From: Bacteroidales bacterium
GTDB taxonomy: Bacteria > Bacteroidota > Bacteroidia > Bacteroidales > WCHB1-69
DNA length: 64,000 nucleotides
Assembly (NCBI GenBank): GCA_017506175.1
Contig: JAFVNW010000043.1
Coordinates: forward strand, 83,012 to 147,011
Direction: 5' to 3'
Positions 51,458 through 60,442 of the stretch are shown here, piece by piece; within the stretch, counting starts at the first letter, position 1; each line of letters opens with the position of its first letter. The notes under the pieces were generated by a model. That model was not told the DNA's origin. It saw nothing but the letters and a program-made list of their open reading frames with translations, and ran no database searches. A program made the translations under genes and the position numbers.

Positions 51458-52214
51458 TTTCTGTAGATATTGCCCATTCCATCTATTTGATAATCTGATG
51501 ACAAATCAAACGCGGAACGGATGTTATTGCTGGTCAGCACTTCGTCGGTGCTACTGAACATCTGTAATTTCCCATTCTGAATCAGAATGGATTTGGAGGT
51601 ATATTGCTTGACAAATGAAAAATCGTGGAGAATGATAAGAATGGTGGTGTGGGACTGTTGATTGAGATGTTGCAAAATGTCCATCACTTCGTATTTGTGG
51701 GCGATGTCGAGATTGGAAAGTGGCTCGTCGAGAAGCATCAACGGTGTCTGTTGGGCCATGGCACGGGCAATCATCACGCGCTGCATTTCGCCCCCGCTCA
51801 ACTGACCTAACATTCTGTCTTTCAGGTTGGTGAGATGGGTCTTCGACATCACGTCCATCACGATTTCGCGGTCTTGGGCATTTCCACCTTCCCACCGATT
51901 CTGATAGGGATTCCGCCCCATCAAGATTGTGTCAAAGACGGAAAAGTCAAAGACAACATCTTGTTTTTGAGGTACATACGATACGATTTTGGCCAGTTCT
52001 CTGGCGGAGAATTTTTCAATGGCGGTATCTTGTAGATAAACGCTTCCCGCTACCTTGGTGGGCAATATGCCGGCTATGGCTTTTAGTAGCGTGGACTTGC
52101 CCGACCGTTCGGCCCGATGATTGCGCAAAAATCACCAGAATCAATGACGAAACTGATCTCTTCTAAAACGTTTTTTTTGTCGTAAGCAAAAGATAATTGC
52201 TTGATAGATAGCAT
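51454..52214 (-). pseudogene. FecE-like ABC transporter ATPase broken by a one-base deletion in the Walker A motif
   Basis: Read from the ATG at 52214 the frame gives MLSIKQLSFAYDKKNVLEE and reaches FCAIIGPNG, then shifts and stops after 43 residues (stop at 52083-52085). Supplying one base near 52105 restores [19 protein letters not shown] and joins the rest, which is intact: Q-loop VSYVPQKQDVVF, signature LSGGEMQRVM, Walker B LMLLDEPLSNLD, H-loop IILHDFS. The repaired product of about 254 residues is an iron-siderophore/B12/haem-type importer ATPase. No permease or binding protein is nearby. The lack of other damage suggests either a very recent mutation or a base missed in sequencing. Confidence 0.88.
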
Positions 52215-52215
52215 T

Positions 52216-54681
52216 TTATTTTATAATTGTTAATGAACTGTGATAGTCAACGGCATGAACGTACCCTTCGTAGTGGAAGACGTAATAGTAAACGCCATCG
52301 GAAAGGCCTTCGGCGGTGAAGCCAGATTCGGCATTGTAAACCACACCGTCCAAGGCGTAAGTCTGGTAATTCTCTTTTTCGTAAACTTTCTTGCCCCATC
52401 TGTTATAGACAGTTAACATATTGGGCATATGGGGATTCAGGTTCTTGATGGCGAAGACATCGTTGAGGTTGTCGCCGTTGGGGGTCAGCACATTGGGGAA
52501 TTCGAGATCCGCGTCCACGTAGGCGTAGTGCGAGACAGAGGAGGTGCAGCCAAAGGAGGAGGTGATGCTGAGCGTGACGAGAAATTCGCCCCAGCTGTCG
52601 TAGGTATGCGCGACGTTGTATTCGATGGTGGACTCGGAATTTCCGTCACCGAAATCCCAATTCCAAGTGAAAGTTTCACCCAGATAGGTCCCGCTGATAT
52701 CAGTAAGGTTGATGAACTCAATGGGAGTGCCTTGTGAAAGGAGGGCTCGTTCAGGGTTCAGCAGGAAATCAACCTGCGGGGAGCTCGTGATGACCAAGTT
52801 CAATTCAATGATGCTGTCGCAGCCATAGATGTTCGTTAGGTTTTGAAAATGGGAGAATTCGCCGGTCAACGCAGTGGCATCCCCTGAAATATTGAAGCCG
52901 TGAAGCGTGTAGTCTTCATATTGGCAGATGGTGTCCGTATAGGTTTCTGCGGAAACGGGAAGCACGTGAATGGTCAGCGTGACGACACTGTCGCAACCGA
53001 GTGAGCTTTGTTCGAAATGAACCATCACGTGTTCGCCCAACTCCATCGTATCTGTATTGAAGATGAAGCCGTTATCGTTGTAATTGCTGCCCTTGCAGAT
53101 ATTGTCCTCCAAGTGTATGTCATAAATTTCACCGACAGTGAGGTTTAGAATTTCGGTGCTGTCGCAACCGTAGGTGTTTGTAAACACATGGGTGAAGGTT
53201 TGGGGACCGATGGTGAGCTCTTCGGCGGAGAATTCAAAGCCAAATGCTTGGAAATCAATTCCTTCGCAAATGATTGTGTCGTGTGTGAAAATTTCGCTCG
53301 GCAGAACGGTCAGGTAGAGGGTGACGATGCTGTCGCAATGGTTATGTGTTTGAAGATGCGCGCTGTCGGCCAGTGTGCCTATGGTGGTGGTTTGCGCGGG
53401 GGTGAAGGTGAAACCATAACCGCTGTAGGGTTCGCGCTGGCAGATGGTGTCGTAAAAGACAAGGTCGTAGTCGGGGTTGACCGTAATGGAGAAGTCTGCG
53501 GTAGCGATGCAGCCGTTTGAGTCGGCGATGGTGTAGGCGAGCTGATAGACGGCGGCGGAGTCGTTGAAGTTGAAGTTGGTTTCGTTGTAGGTCGTGTTGT
53601 TGTAGGAGTAAGTGCCGCCGAGGGGCATTCCGCCGATGAGTTGGGCGGAAGAGTCGTTCAAACAGAAGGTGGAACTCGGATGGGATACGGGCGGCTCATA
53701 ATCAACGATGACGACGGAATCGATGGCGATATTGCCGTCGAAATCGGTGACAGTAACGGTGTAAGTTCCTGCGCACAAGCCTATTGCAGTGTCGGTTGTC
53801 TGCATGTTCGGGTCATTCCATACGTAGGAGTAGGGTGGAGTGCCGCCCGTGGCGGTGGCCACGGCTATTGCATTGCAGGTGATGATGGGTGGGTCGATGC
53901 AGTCGGCGTTGCAGGTGGCGTAGGTGGGTGAGGATGGGGTGCTTTGCCAAACGCCGCCATCGGGAATGCGGCGGAAGGACTGCCCCAAGTAGTTTTGCGG
54001 GTTCAAAGAGGTGATGTAGTTCTTGTTTGCGGCCGGAATGGCATCGTAGCTGGGGGGGATCCCTTGGAATCCGCAGTCGCTTACGCCTGGGTTGCACGGT
54101 GTGCACGACATGCAGGAGTTGGTGGTGCTGCACCAGCTGATGGCGTCTTGTGGAATGCCGTTCGCATCGTAAAAAGCGAACCAGCCGCCGGCGTTGGGGA
54201 ACCACAGGCGTGTGCCGCCGCCGTAGCAATAGCGGCTATCCACGATGATTTCAACCACATTTCCGCCGTTCTCAACGAGCATTGAATCGGGCACGGCCGC
54301 CGCGTAACGACCTCTTACCAGCGCAAAGCCTTGCGGGGGAACGACACTGCCGGGGGGGATCACAAAACCGCCACCATAATTCCCTCCATCTGGAGCGTTA
54401 TTGCCAAGAAAATAGCAGGAGATGTCCACAGAATCGCATTTGTGAGGGTTGTATAATTCAATCCACTCGCCGCTCCGGCTCGTTCCATCGTCCATAATGG
54501 AACCATCGCGCGAACTGGGCGACAACATCACCTCGTTGATTAATATCGTGGGACCATTGTAAAAACAACCCTGCCCTATGCAGTCGGTGTTGACGCTGCC
54601 TGTCACTGAAACGGAAAGCGATTGAGCGGGAATCCCTAACACGCTTACAGCTAAAATAAAAGTAAGTGTAATTTCTCTCAT
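52216..54681 (-). CDS. Secreted lamin-tail protein with Cys-repeats, PKD domain and type B T9SS sorting domain
   Basis: About 821 residues. Signal peptide MREITLTFILAVSVLGIPAQ; this ATG is preferred over one 10 codons upstream. A lamin-tail-like domain follows (ILINEVMLSPSSRDG, GEWIELYNPH), then a SprB-like repeat (GGTPPYSYVWNDPN, GTYTVTVTD), four CDSIV-type repeats related to those of the giant protein at 7258, a PKD domain (WNWDFGDGNSESTIEY), and a gliding-type sorting domain (FPNVLTPNGDNLNDVFAI, VYNRWGKKVYEKENY, YYYVFHYEG). Exported by T9SS. One base separates its stop from the ABC ATPase start, so the two are tightly linked. Confidence 0.92.
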   Translation of the reverse strand: MREITLTFILAVSVLGIPAQSLSVSVTGSVNTDCIGQGCFYNGPTILINEVMLSPSSRDGSIMDDGTSRSGEWIELYNPHKCDSVDISCYFLGNNAPDGGNYGGGFVIPPGSVVPPQGFALVRGRYAAAVPDSMLVENGGNVVEIIVDSRYCYGGGTRLWFPNAGGWFAFYDANGIPQDAISWCSTTNSCMSCTPCNPGVSDCGFQGIPPSYDAIPAANKNYITSLNPQNYLGQSFRRIPDGGVWQSTPSSPTYATCNADCIDPPIITCNAIAVATATGGTPPYSYVWNDPNMQTTDTAIGLCAGTYTVTVTDFDGNIAIDSVVIVDYEPPVSHPSSTFCLNDSSAQLIGGMPLGGTYSYNNTTYNETNFNFNDSAAVYQLAYTIADSNGCIATADFSITVNPDYDLVFYDTICQREPYSGYGFTFTPAQTTTIGTLADSAHLQTHNHCDSIVTLYLTVLPSEIFTHDTIICEGIDFQAFGFEFSAEELTIGPQTFTHVFTNTYGCDSTEILNLTVGEIYDIHLEDNICKGSNYNDNGFIFNTDTMELGEHVMVHFEQSSLGCDSVVTLTIHVLPVSAETYTDTICQYEDYTLHGFNISGDATALTGEFSHFQNLTNIYGCDSIIELNLVITSSPQVDFLLNPERALLSQGTPIEFINLTDISGTYLGETFTWNWDFGDGNSESTIEYNVAHTYDSWGEFLVTLSITSSFGCTSSVSHYAYVDADLEFPNVLTPNGDNLNDVFAIKNLNPHMPNMLTVYNRWGKKVYEKENYQTYALDGVVYNAESGFTAEGLSDGVYYYVFHYEGYVHAVDYHSSLTIIK

Positions 54682-54726
54682 GTGCGTGTTTCTTTTAGAA
54701 AATAATTGCATTAATTAGTCGGCGTG

Positions 54727-54734
54727 CAAAGTTA
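54727..54734 (-). promoter_or_regulatory. Bacteroidetes -7 promoter element for the lamin-tail operon
   Basis: Reverse strand reads TAACTTTG followed by CA, 45 bases before the ATG at 54681. Confidence 0.7.
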
Positions 54735-54791
54735 GTTAAAAAAACTTCATAAATACAATAGATTGTGAATAATTATTTTTAAGAAAATTCG

Positions 54792-54799
54792 TATATTTG
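54792..54799 (+). promoter_or_regulatory. Bacteroidetes -7 promoter element for the C1 peptidase gene
   Basis: TATATTTG followed by CA, 76 bases before the ATG at 54876, leaving a long leader. Confidence 0.72.
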
Positions 54800-54875
54800 C
54801 AGCCGAGTTCGTAGGATTCATAAGACGATATTTATTTGTAACTAATTTATTAATAATCAATTAAAAAACACGACA

Positions 54876-56108
54876 ATGAGTAAAGGTTTCATCTTGGCTG
54901 CGATTGCAGCGCTGACGCTTTCATTCAACGTGATGGCCCAAGATAGCAAGGAGGTCAAAAACGAGGATGAAGGTTACAAGTTTACTATTTCGAAGGAACT
55001 TCCTGTAACTTCTGTGAAAGACCAGAACCGTGCCGGCACATGCTGGTGCTACTCCGGCCTGGGGTTCATCGAAGCCGAACTGCTCCGTATGGGCAAGCCC
55101 GAATATGACTTCTCGGAAATGTACATCGTTTCCAATACCTACTTGGACCGCGCCAAAGCCGCTGTCCGCACCCATGGTGATGTCTCCTTCTCTCAAGGCG
55201 GCTCCTTCTACGATGTAATCTACGGCATGAAGACTTTCGGCCTCGTTCCAGAATCTGAAATGCGTCCTGGCGCTGCTTACGGGGATACGCTCTCCGACCA
55301 TACCGAGCTCTCCGCTGTCAGCGACGCCATCGTGAAGGCGATTGCCAAAGGCGAGCACAAGTCCCTCCAAACCGACAAAAAAACCGGACAACCCCTCTGG
55401 TTGGAATCCATCAAGGCCGTCCACGACATTTATTTGGGTAGCTGCCCCGAAGAATTCACCTACAACGGCAAAAAATACACCCCGAAATCTTTCTACGAAT
55501 CCCTCGGCTTGAATGCAGACGACTATGTCTCCATCACTTCCTATACGCACCATCCTTTCTATCAGCAGTTCGTACTTGAAATTCAAGACAACTGGCGCTG
55601 GGGCTTGAGCTACAACGTTCCGTTGGATGAAATGATGCGCATTTTCGACTATGCAATAGAAAACGGCTACCCGATCGCTTGGGGCGCCGATGTGAGCGAA
55701 GACGGCTTCCGCAAGAATATCCGCAAGGGCTTCTGCGTTCTGCCTGACCTCGAAGCCAAGGAAACCATCGGTAGCGACATGGCCCATTGGACCGGCATGA
55801 GCGCTTCCGACCGCGCCAAGGAATCCCAAAGCAAACCGACCCCCCAACGCTGGGTTACCCAAGAGGAACGCCAAGCCGCTTTCGACAATTGGGAAACCAC
55901 CGACGACCACGGTATGCTGATTTACGGCACTGCCAAAGATCAAATCGGCAACGAATACTACATGGTAAAGAACTCATGGGGTGACTACGGCGAATACCAC
56001 GGCATGTTTTACGTGAGCAAAGCTTTCGCTCAATACAAAACGATGAACATCCTCGTGCATAAAGATGCCATTCCGAAGGACATCAAGAAAAAACTCGGTA
56101 TCAAATAG
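54876..56108 (+). CDS. Exported C1 cysteine peptidase, PepC/bleomycin hydrolase type
   Basis: 410 residues. Signal peptide MSKGFILAAIAALTLSFNVMAQ. Papain-like catalytic residues: Cys56 in DQNRAGTCWCYSG, His345 in TTDDHGMLIYG, Asn366 in MVKNSWGDYGEYHGMFYV. The long middle region between Cys and His matches the PepC aminopeptidase group, which is normally cytoplasmic; the signal peptide places this one outside the cytoplasm, as in other Bacteroidetes. Codons end in C markedly more than in the neighbours, as in highly expressed genes. Likely digests peptides from proteins taken as food. Single gene with own promoter and terminator. Confidence 0.93.
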   Translation: MSKGFILAAIAALTLSFNVMAQDSKEVKNEDEGYKFTISKELPVTSVKDQNRAGTCWCYSGLGFIEAELLRMGKPEYDFSEMYIVSNTYLDRAKAAVRTHGDVSFSQGGSFYDVIYGMKTFGLVPESEMRPGAAYGDTLSDHTELSAVSDAIVKAIAKGEHKSLQTDKKTGQPLWLESIKAVHDIYLGSCPEEFTYNGKKYTPKSFYESLGLNADDYVSITSYTHHPFYQQFVLEIQDNWRWGLSYNVPLDEMMRIFDYAIENGYPIAWGADVSEDGFRKNIRKGFCVLPDLEAKETIGSDMAHWTGMSASDRAKESQSKPTPQRWVTQEERQAAFDNWETTDDHGMLIYGTAKDQIGNEYYMVKNSWGDYGEYHGMFYVSKAFAQYKTMNILVHKDAIPKDIKKKLGIK

Positions 56109-56128
56109 TTGATTGCCAGTAAATAAGA

Positions 56129-56166
56129 AGGCTGCGTACGGTGAAAACCAAGCGCAGCTTTTTTTT
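56129..56166 (+). terminator. Rho-independent terminator after the C1 peptidase
   Basis: Stem GCTGCG/CGCAGC at 56131-56158 (extended by AAG/CTT with one bulged base) and a run of eight T residues. Confidence 0.85.
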
Positions 56167-56174
56167 GCCTGCCA

Positions 56175-57017
56175 CTACCGTTTTCTCCCATATATAAATC
56201 GTGGCAACCCGCGGAAATCATTTCTACAGACGACATTTGCGAACCCCATTCTTTCAAGCAGTTGCTTTAATTCCGGATGGAAATGTTCATGCGTTTCAAA
56301 GTAGAGTTCTCCGCCGGAATTGAGGGCTGAAACGGCCAATTGCGCAATTTTATCGTAGAAAATCAGCGGGCACTTGTCGGGCACGAACAGGGCGCGGGAG
56401 GGCTCGAAATCAACCACGTTCCTTTCAAGATGCTGGCGTTCGCTCTCGGGAATGTAGGGCGGATTGCTGACAATGAGGTCGTATTTGTCAGGCAACTGAC
56501 TGGTTTTCAATATGTCTAATTTGTAAAAAGTGACTTCCGCCCGATTGGTTCTTGCATTATGACGGGCGGTTTGGAGCGCTTGGCCGGAAATGTCGAGAGC
56601 GGAGACATCGGCTTGCGGAAAGCATTTCTTCAAAGCGATGGCAATGCTTCCACTACCCGTCCCTATGTCTAAAATGGCTTTGGGATGATGCCCATTGTGC
56701 TCCTTCACAATCCAGTCCACCAGCTCCTCTGTTTCCGGGCGTGGAATCAACACGCTGCCGTTTACTTGGATTTCAGCGTTGTAGAATTCGGTTTTGCCGA
56801 TGATGTATTGGATGGGCTCGTCGTTCTGAATCCTTTGCAAGTCGCGGGCGAAATCATCGGGGGTGGCAATCTCATCCTCTAATTCCATCGCGAACTTGTA
56901 GGTTGGAATGGACAGTTTGTCGGAGACGTAAAGACGGAACATGGCCTGTGCCTCGCGTTCATCGTACCGCTGTCGGGCCACTTCCAGAAATTGCTTCTTC
57001 AATTCGGATTTCGTCAT
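56175..57017 (-). CDS. prmC: Peptide chain release factor N5-glutamine methyltransferase
   Basis: Methylates the Gln of the GGQ motif in release factors RF1/RF2. 280 residues. N-terminal helical domain, SAM site ILDIGTGSGSIAIAL, and the catalytic DLIVSNPPYIPESE. The ATG at 57017 is right since an in-frame start at 57053 would fall within the -7 promoter element at 57051-57058. Divergent from the DPP5-like gene, convergent with the C1 peptidase. Confidence 0.96.
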   Translation of the reverse strand: MTKSELKKQFLEVARQRYDEREAQAMFRLYVSDKLSIPTYKFAMELEDEIATPDDFARDLQRIQNDEPIQYIIGKTEFYNAEIQVNGSVLIPRPETEELVDWIVKEHNGHHPKAILDIGTGSGSIAIALKKCFPQADVSALDISGQALQTARHNARTNRAEVTFYKLDILKTSQLPDKYDLIVSNPPYIPESERQHLERNVVDFEPSRALFVPDKCPLIFYDKIAQLAVSALNSGGELYFETHEHFHPELKQLLERMGFANVVCRNDFRGLPRFIYGRKR

Positions 57018-57050
57018 AGCAAAGTGATTTTCTCGGTGCTTTTCAGCCTG

Positions 57051-57058
57051 CAAAAGTA
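57051..57058 (-). promoter_or_regulatory. Bacteroidetes -7 promoter element for prmC
   Basis: Reverse strand reads TACTTTTG followed by CA, 33 bases before the ATG at 57017. Confidence 0.72.
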
Positions 57059-57093
57059 AACAATTCCACTTACACCAAAACAGAATTTTTTAG

Positions 57094-57101
57094 TATATTT
57101 G
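57094..57101 (+). promoter_or_regulatory. Bacteroidetes -7 promoter element for the S9 peptidase operon
   Basis: TATATTTG followed by CA, 38 bases before the ATG at 57140. Confidence 0.72.
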
Positions 57102-57139
57102 CAGCCTCGTTTCAACCACAAAAAAATACTATTCCCAAT

Positions 57140-59242
57140 ATGAAAAAAATTATTTTTTCCATTGCAATTTTAGCAATTATGTCAACATCCTGTAAAAAAA
57201 ACGAGAACCAGGCAACTGTAGAAGTTGATGATTCTGAATTGATTACAAAAGACAACCGTCCTGTTCCTGATTTCTCCAAGGGCATTCTTACTGAAGAAAT
57301 CCTTTGGTATTTCGGCAGGGTATCAGCCCCATCTGTTTCTCCCGATGGCAAGACCTTGCTCTATTCGGTCAAATATTTCGACTATAGAAAAAACAAGGGA
57401 AATGCCGAACTCTACACGGTACCCGTTGCCGGTGGCACACCCACGCAAGTCTCTTCCACACCCGACGACGAACTTCAGCCGATATGGCTGCCCGACGGCA
57501 AGAAAATTGCTTTCCTCTATCCTGACAAAGACGGGCTTTTGCAGGTTTTCGAGGCCAACCCCAATGGTTCCATGCGCCGACAGGTGACGCACGCTCCAAG
57601 CGATGTGAACGGTTTCTCGTTCTCTCCCGACGGCAAAAACATCTTGTTCACCCGCAATGTGAAACTGGATACGACTGCTATTGACCGCTATCCCGATCTG
57701 CCAAAGAACACGGCGAAAATCTATGACGACCTGATGTATCGTCATTGGGATGCTTGGGCCGATGGAACTTACGCCCATTTGTTCATCGCACCGGTTAACG
57801 ATACAGAAAATGCAGTGGAACTGCTCAAAGGAGAGCGTTTCCATTCGCCGGTTCCCTCCAGTGGCGGCATGGAAGAGGCTGTTTGGAGCCCCGACGGAAA
57901 GAAAATCGCCTACTGCTGCAAACGCGCTACCGGCAAGGACTTCGCGTTGAGTACAAACACCGATATCTTCATCTATGACCTCGCTTCCCAACAAACCATC
58001 AACATAACCGAGGGCAATCAAGGTTACGATATGGATCCCGTTTGGAGCCCCGACGGAAGCAAGATTGCGTGGTGGAGCATGGAGACCCCCGGTTTTGAAT
58101 CAGACAAGAAGCGTCTGATGATTTACGATGTCAAGAAGGACTCTTCAGATTACTGCACTCCCGATTTCGACTACAATGCCGAGAGTTTTGTTTGGAGCGA
58201 CAAGGGCGACAAGGTCTATTTCCTCAGTTGTGTGGAGGCGACCTACCAAGTTTATTCCTTTGATCTCGCAAGCCGTGCTATCGACACGCTAACCTGTGGC
58301 GACCACGACTACAACTCATTGGCCCTTGCCGGCAACAAGCTGATTGCCACTATGACTCGCCACGACCTGCCCGCTGAAATCTTCTCTATAGATTTGGAAA
58401 CCAAGCAGACCAAGCAAATCACCTTTACCAACAAGGACATTCTGGATAAAATTGACATGGGCAAGACCGAGAAACGCTGGGTTAAGACCACCGATGGCAA
58501 GGATATGCTCGTGTGGGTGATTCTTCCTCCTAAATTCGACCCCAACAAAAAATACCCGACCCTGCTTTATTGCGAAGGCGGACCGCAATCTCCTGTAAGT
58601 CAGTTCTTCTCCTATCGCTGGTGTTTCAAGATGATGTCGGCGCATGATTATATCGTGGTTGCTCCGAACCGCCGTGGTCTGCCCGGTTTCGGTCAGGAAT
58701 GGAACGACCAGATTAGTCGCGACTATGGCGGACAGAACATGAAGGACTATTTCTCCGCCATCGATGCGCTGGCAAAAGAACCCTATGTGGATGAAAACCG
58801 TTTGGGCGCAGTTGGTGCAAGTTACGGCGGATACTCCGTCTATTGGCTCGCCGGTCATCACGAGAAACGCTTCAAGGCTTTCATAGCCCATTGCGGCATG
58901 TTTAACTTTGAAAGCTGGTACGGCACTACGGAAGAGCTTTTCTTCGCCAATCACGATATTGAAGGACCTTATTGGGAGAAGCCGACCCCGAAGAGCTACA
59001 GCTTCTCGCCAAACAAGTTCGTTGGCAACTGGGACACTCCGATTCTCGTCATCCATGGCGGCAACGACTTCCGCATCCCCTATACCGAAGGAATGCAGGC
59101 GTTTGACATCGCCCAGATGAAGGGCATTCCGAGCCGTTTCCTCTATTTCCCGGATGAAACGCATTTCGTCGTGAAACCGCAAAATGCCATGGTTTGGCAG
59201 CGTGAATTCTTCCGCTTCTTGGATGAATATCTGAAGAAATAG
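57140..59242 (+). CDS. S9 family dipeptidyl peptidase, DPP5-like, lipoprotein
   Basis: 700 residues. The signal sequence ends in MSTSC, a lipobox, so the enzyme is probably lipid-anchored in the envelope. An N-terminal beta-propeller with repeated SPDGK motifs (SVSPDGKTLLYS, FSPDGKNILFT, WSPDGSKIAWWS) caps an alpha/beta hydrolase with Ser561 (GASYGGYS), Asp643 (GGNDFRIP) and His675 (DETHFV). Close in layout to DPP5 of Porphyromonas, which releases dipeptides with hydrophobic P1 residues in asaccharolytic growth. The LptF/G-type gene follows after 24 bases. Confidence 0.93.
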   Translation: MKKIIFSIAILAIMSTSCKKNENQATVEVDDSELITKDNRPVPDFSKGILTEEILWYFGRVSAPSVSPDGKTLLYSVKYFDYRKNKGNAELYTVPVAGGTPTQVSSTPDDELQPIWLPDGKKIAFLYPDKDGLLQVFEANPNGSMRRQVTHAPSDVNGFSFSPDGKNILFTRNVKLDTTAIDRYPDLPKNTAKIYDDLMYRHWDAWADGTYAHLFIAPVNDTENAVELLKGERFHSPVPSSGGMEEAVWSPDGKKIAYCCKRATGKDFALSTNTDIFIYDLASQQTINITEGNQGYDMDPVWSPDGSKIAWWSMETPGFESDKKRLMIYDVKKDSSDYCTPDFDYNAESFVWSDKGDKVYFLSCVEATYQVYSFDLASRAIDTLTCGDHDYNSLALAGNKLIATMTRHDLPAEIFSIDLETKQTKQITFTNKDILDKIDMGKTEKRWVKTTDGKDMLVWVILPPKFDPNKKYPTLLYCEGGPQSPVSQFFSYRWCFKMMSAHDYIVVAPNRRGLPGFGQEWNDQISRDYGGQNMKDYFSAIDALAKEPYVDENRLGAVGASYGGYSVYWLAGHHEKRFKAFIAHCGMFNFESWYGTTEELFFANHDIEGPYWEKPTPKSYSFSPNKFVGNWDTPILVIHGGNDFRIPYTEGMQAFDIAQMKGIPSRFLYFPDETHFVVKPQNAMVWQREFFRFLDEYLKK

Positions 59243-59266
59243 CACCTCAATCGACTTGATGTGACC

Positions 59267-60370
59267 ATGCGCGACTGGAAAACCAACTTGCAATGGGGTA
59301 TAATGGACACGTACATCCTACGTAAGTTCATCGGCTCCGTGTTCTTCTCCATTGCACTGTTGATGACTATCATCATCGTCTTTGATATTTCTGAGAAAAT
59401 ACAGTCGTTTATGGACAATGAAATCCCGCTGGGCATCATTGTTGTCAAGTATTACTTCAATTTCATACCCTACTTTGTCAATCTATTCTTCCCGCTGTTC
59501 ACTTTCATCTCGGTGATTTGGTTCACCTCCAAATTGTCGGGATGGAATGAAATCATCTCATTTTTCAACGGAGGTATCAGTTTCTACCGTTTCCTCGTCC
59601 CGTATATCGTGGGGGCGTTGCTTTTGTGCATTCTCTCCATGTTCATGTCCAATTTTGTGATTCCGAAGACCAATGCGGGGATGTACAATTTCAAAGAGGT
59701 TTATATGCATAAGAATCATTCGATTACGACATCCAATATTCATTTCAAGAACTCGAAATACGCCTATGTCTATGCGCAGCGTTGGCGTAAGCAGACGATG
59801 GACGGAGATATGTTCACCTACGAGATTATAGGCCCAGAGAGACTTGAGTACAAGATGCGTTCGGAAAGCATTCAATACAATGAAAGCACGAAGAAATGGA
59901 CATTGTATAATTATGTGATTCGAGATTTTTCCGGAGAGAAAGAGGTGCTGCGCATGGGTGCGCAGATGGATACTACGTTCAATTTTCTCCCCGAGGATTT
60001 CAATGCCGATGAGACGGCCGCAGAGACGATGTCATATTCGGATCTGAAGAAGTTCATCGCCAAGGAACAGAGCAAAGGTTCCAGTCTGGTGAAAATCTAC
60101 CAGATAGAATGGCAGAAACGCTTGGCCAACCCTGTCTCCATCGTGGTGATGACCTTGCTGGGGTTGTGTGTGGCCGCCCGCAGAACCCGTCGGGGTGTGG
60201 GCGTTCACATCTTTATCGGACTCCTCTTCGTGTTCATGTTCATTTTCCTACAGCAGGTTTCCACAGTCTTCGCCATTTCCGAGTCGCTTTCACCGGCGAT
60301 GGCCATCTGGCTTCCCAATCTCATCTACCTTTTCATCTGTGCATGTATGTTGTACGCAATGCCTAAATAG
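59267..60370 (+). CDS. LptF/LptG family permease
   Basis: About 367 residues. YjgP/YjgQ-type membrane protein of the LPS transport ABC complex: helices at the N-terminus (ILRKFIGSVFFSIALLMTIIIVFDI, NFIPYFVNLFFPLFTFISVIWF, VPYIVGALLLCILSMFM), a periplasmic beta-jellyroll, and three helices at the C-terminus (NPVSIVVMTLLGLCVAARRTRRGVG). Moves LPS from the inner membrane to the Lpt bridge together with LptB. Start chosen at ATG 59267; ATG 59303 (MDTYILRKF) fits many homologues and is equally possible. Downstream of the DPP5-like gene. Confidence 0.9.
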   Translation: MRDWKTNLQWGIMDTYILRKFIGSVFFSIALLMTIIIVFDISEKIQSFMDNEIPLGIIVVKYYFNFIPYFVNLFFPLFTFISVIWFTSKLSGWNEIISFFNGGISFYRFLVPYIVGALLLCILSMFMSNFVIPKTNAGMYNFKEVYMHKNHSITTSNIHFKNSKYAYVYAQRWRKQTMDGDMFTYEIIGPERLEYKMRSESIQYNESTKKWTLYNYVIRDFSGEKEVLRMGAQMDTTFNFLPEDFNADETAAETMSYSDLKKFIAKEQSKGSSLVKIYQIEWQKRLANPVSIVVMTLLGLCVAARRTRRGVGVHIFIGLLFVFMFIFLQQVSTVFAISESLSPAMAIWLPNLIYLFICACMLYAMPK

Positions 60371-60418
60371 CCGCTGACATTATGCACATCCCGTTTATTG
60401 TTATTCATTAAAAAGTGG

Positions 60419-60426
60419 TATCTTTG
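60419..60426 (+). promoter_or_regulatory. Bacteroidetes -7 promoter element for the GldA-like gene
   Basis: TATCTTTG followed by CG, 16 bases before the ATG at 60443. It excludes an in-frame TTG-type start at 60398. Confidence 0.7.
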
Positions 60427-60442
60427 CGCCAAATTTTTCGCT

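Noticed and set aside
54921..55943. 340-residue reverse-strand frame opposite the C1 peptidase
   Set aside because: Arises from strong C-ending codon bias on the real strand, which removes antisense stops; the peptidase has its full catalytic triad.
58316..59293. 325-residue reverse-strand frame opposite the S9 peptidase
   Set aside because: Same cause as the previous item; the forward strand has Ser/Asp/His triad and lipobox.
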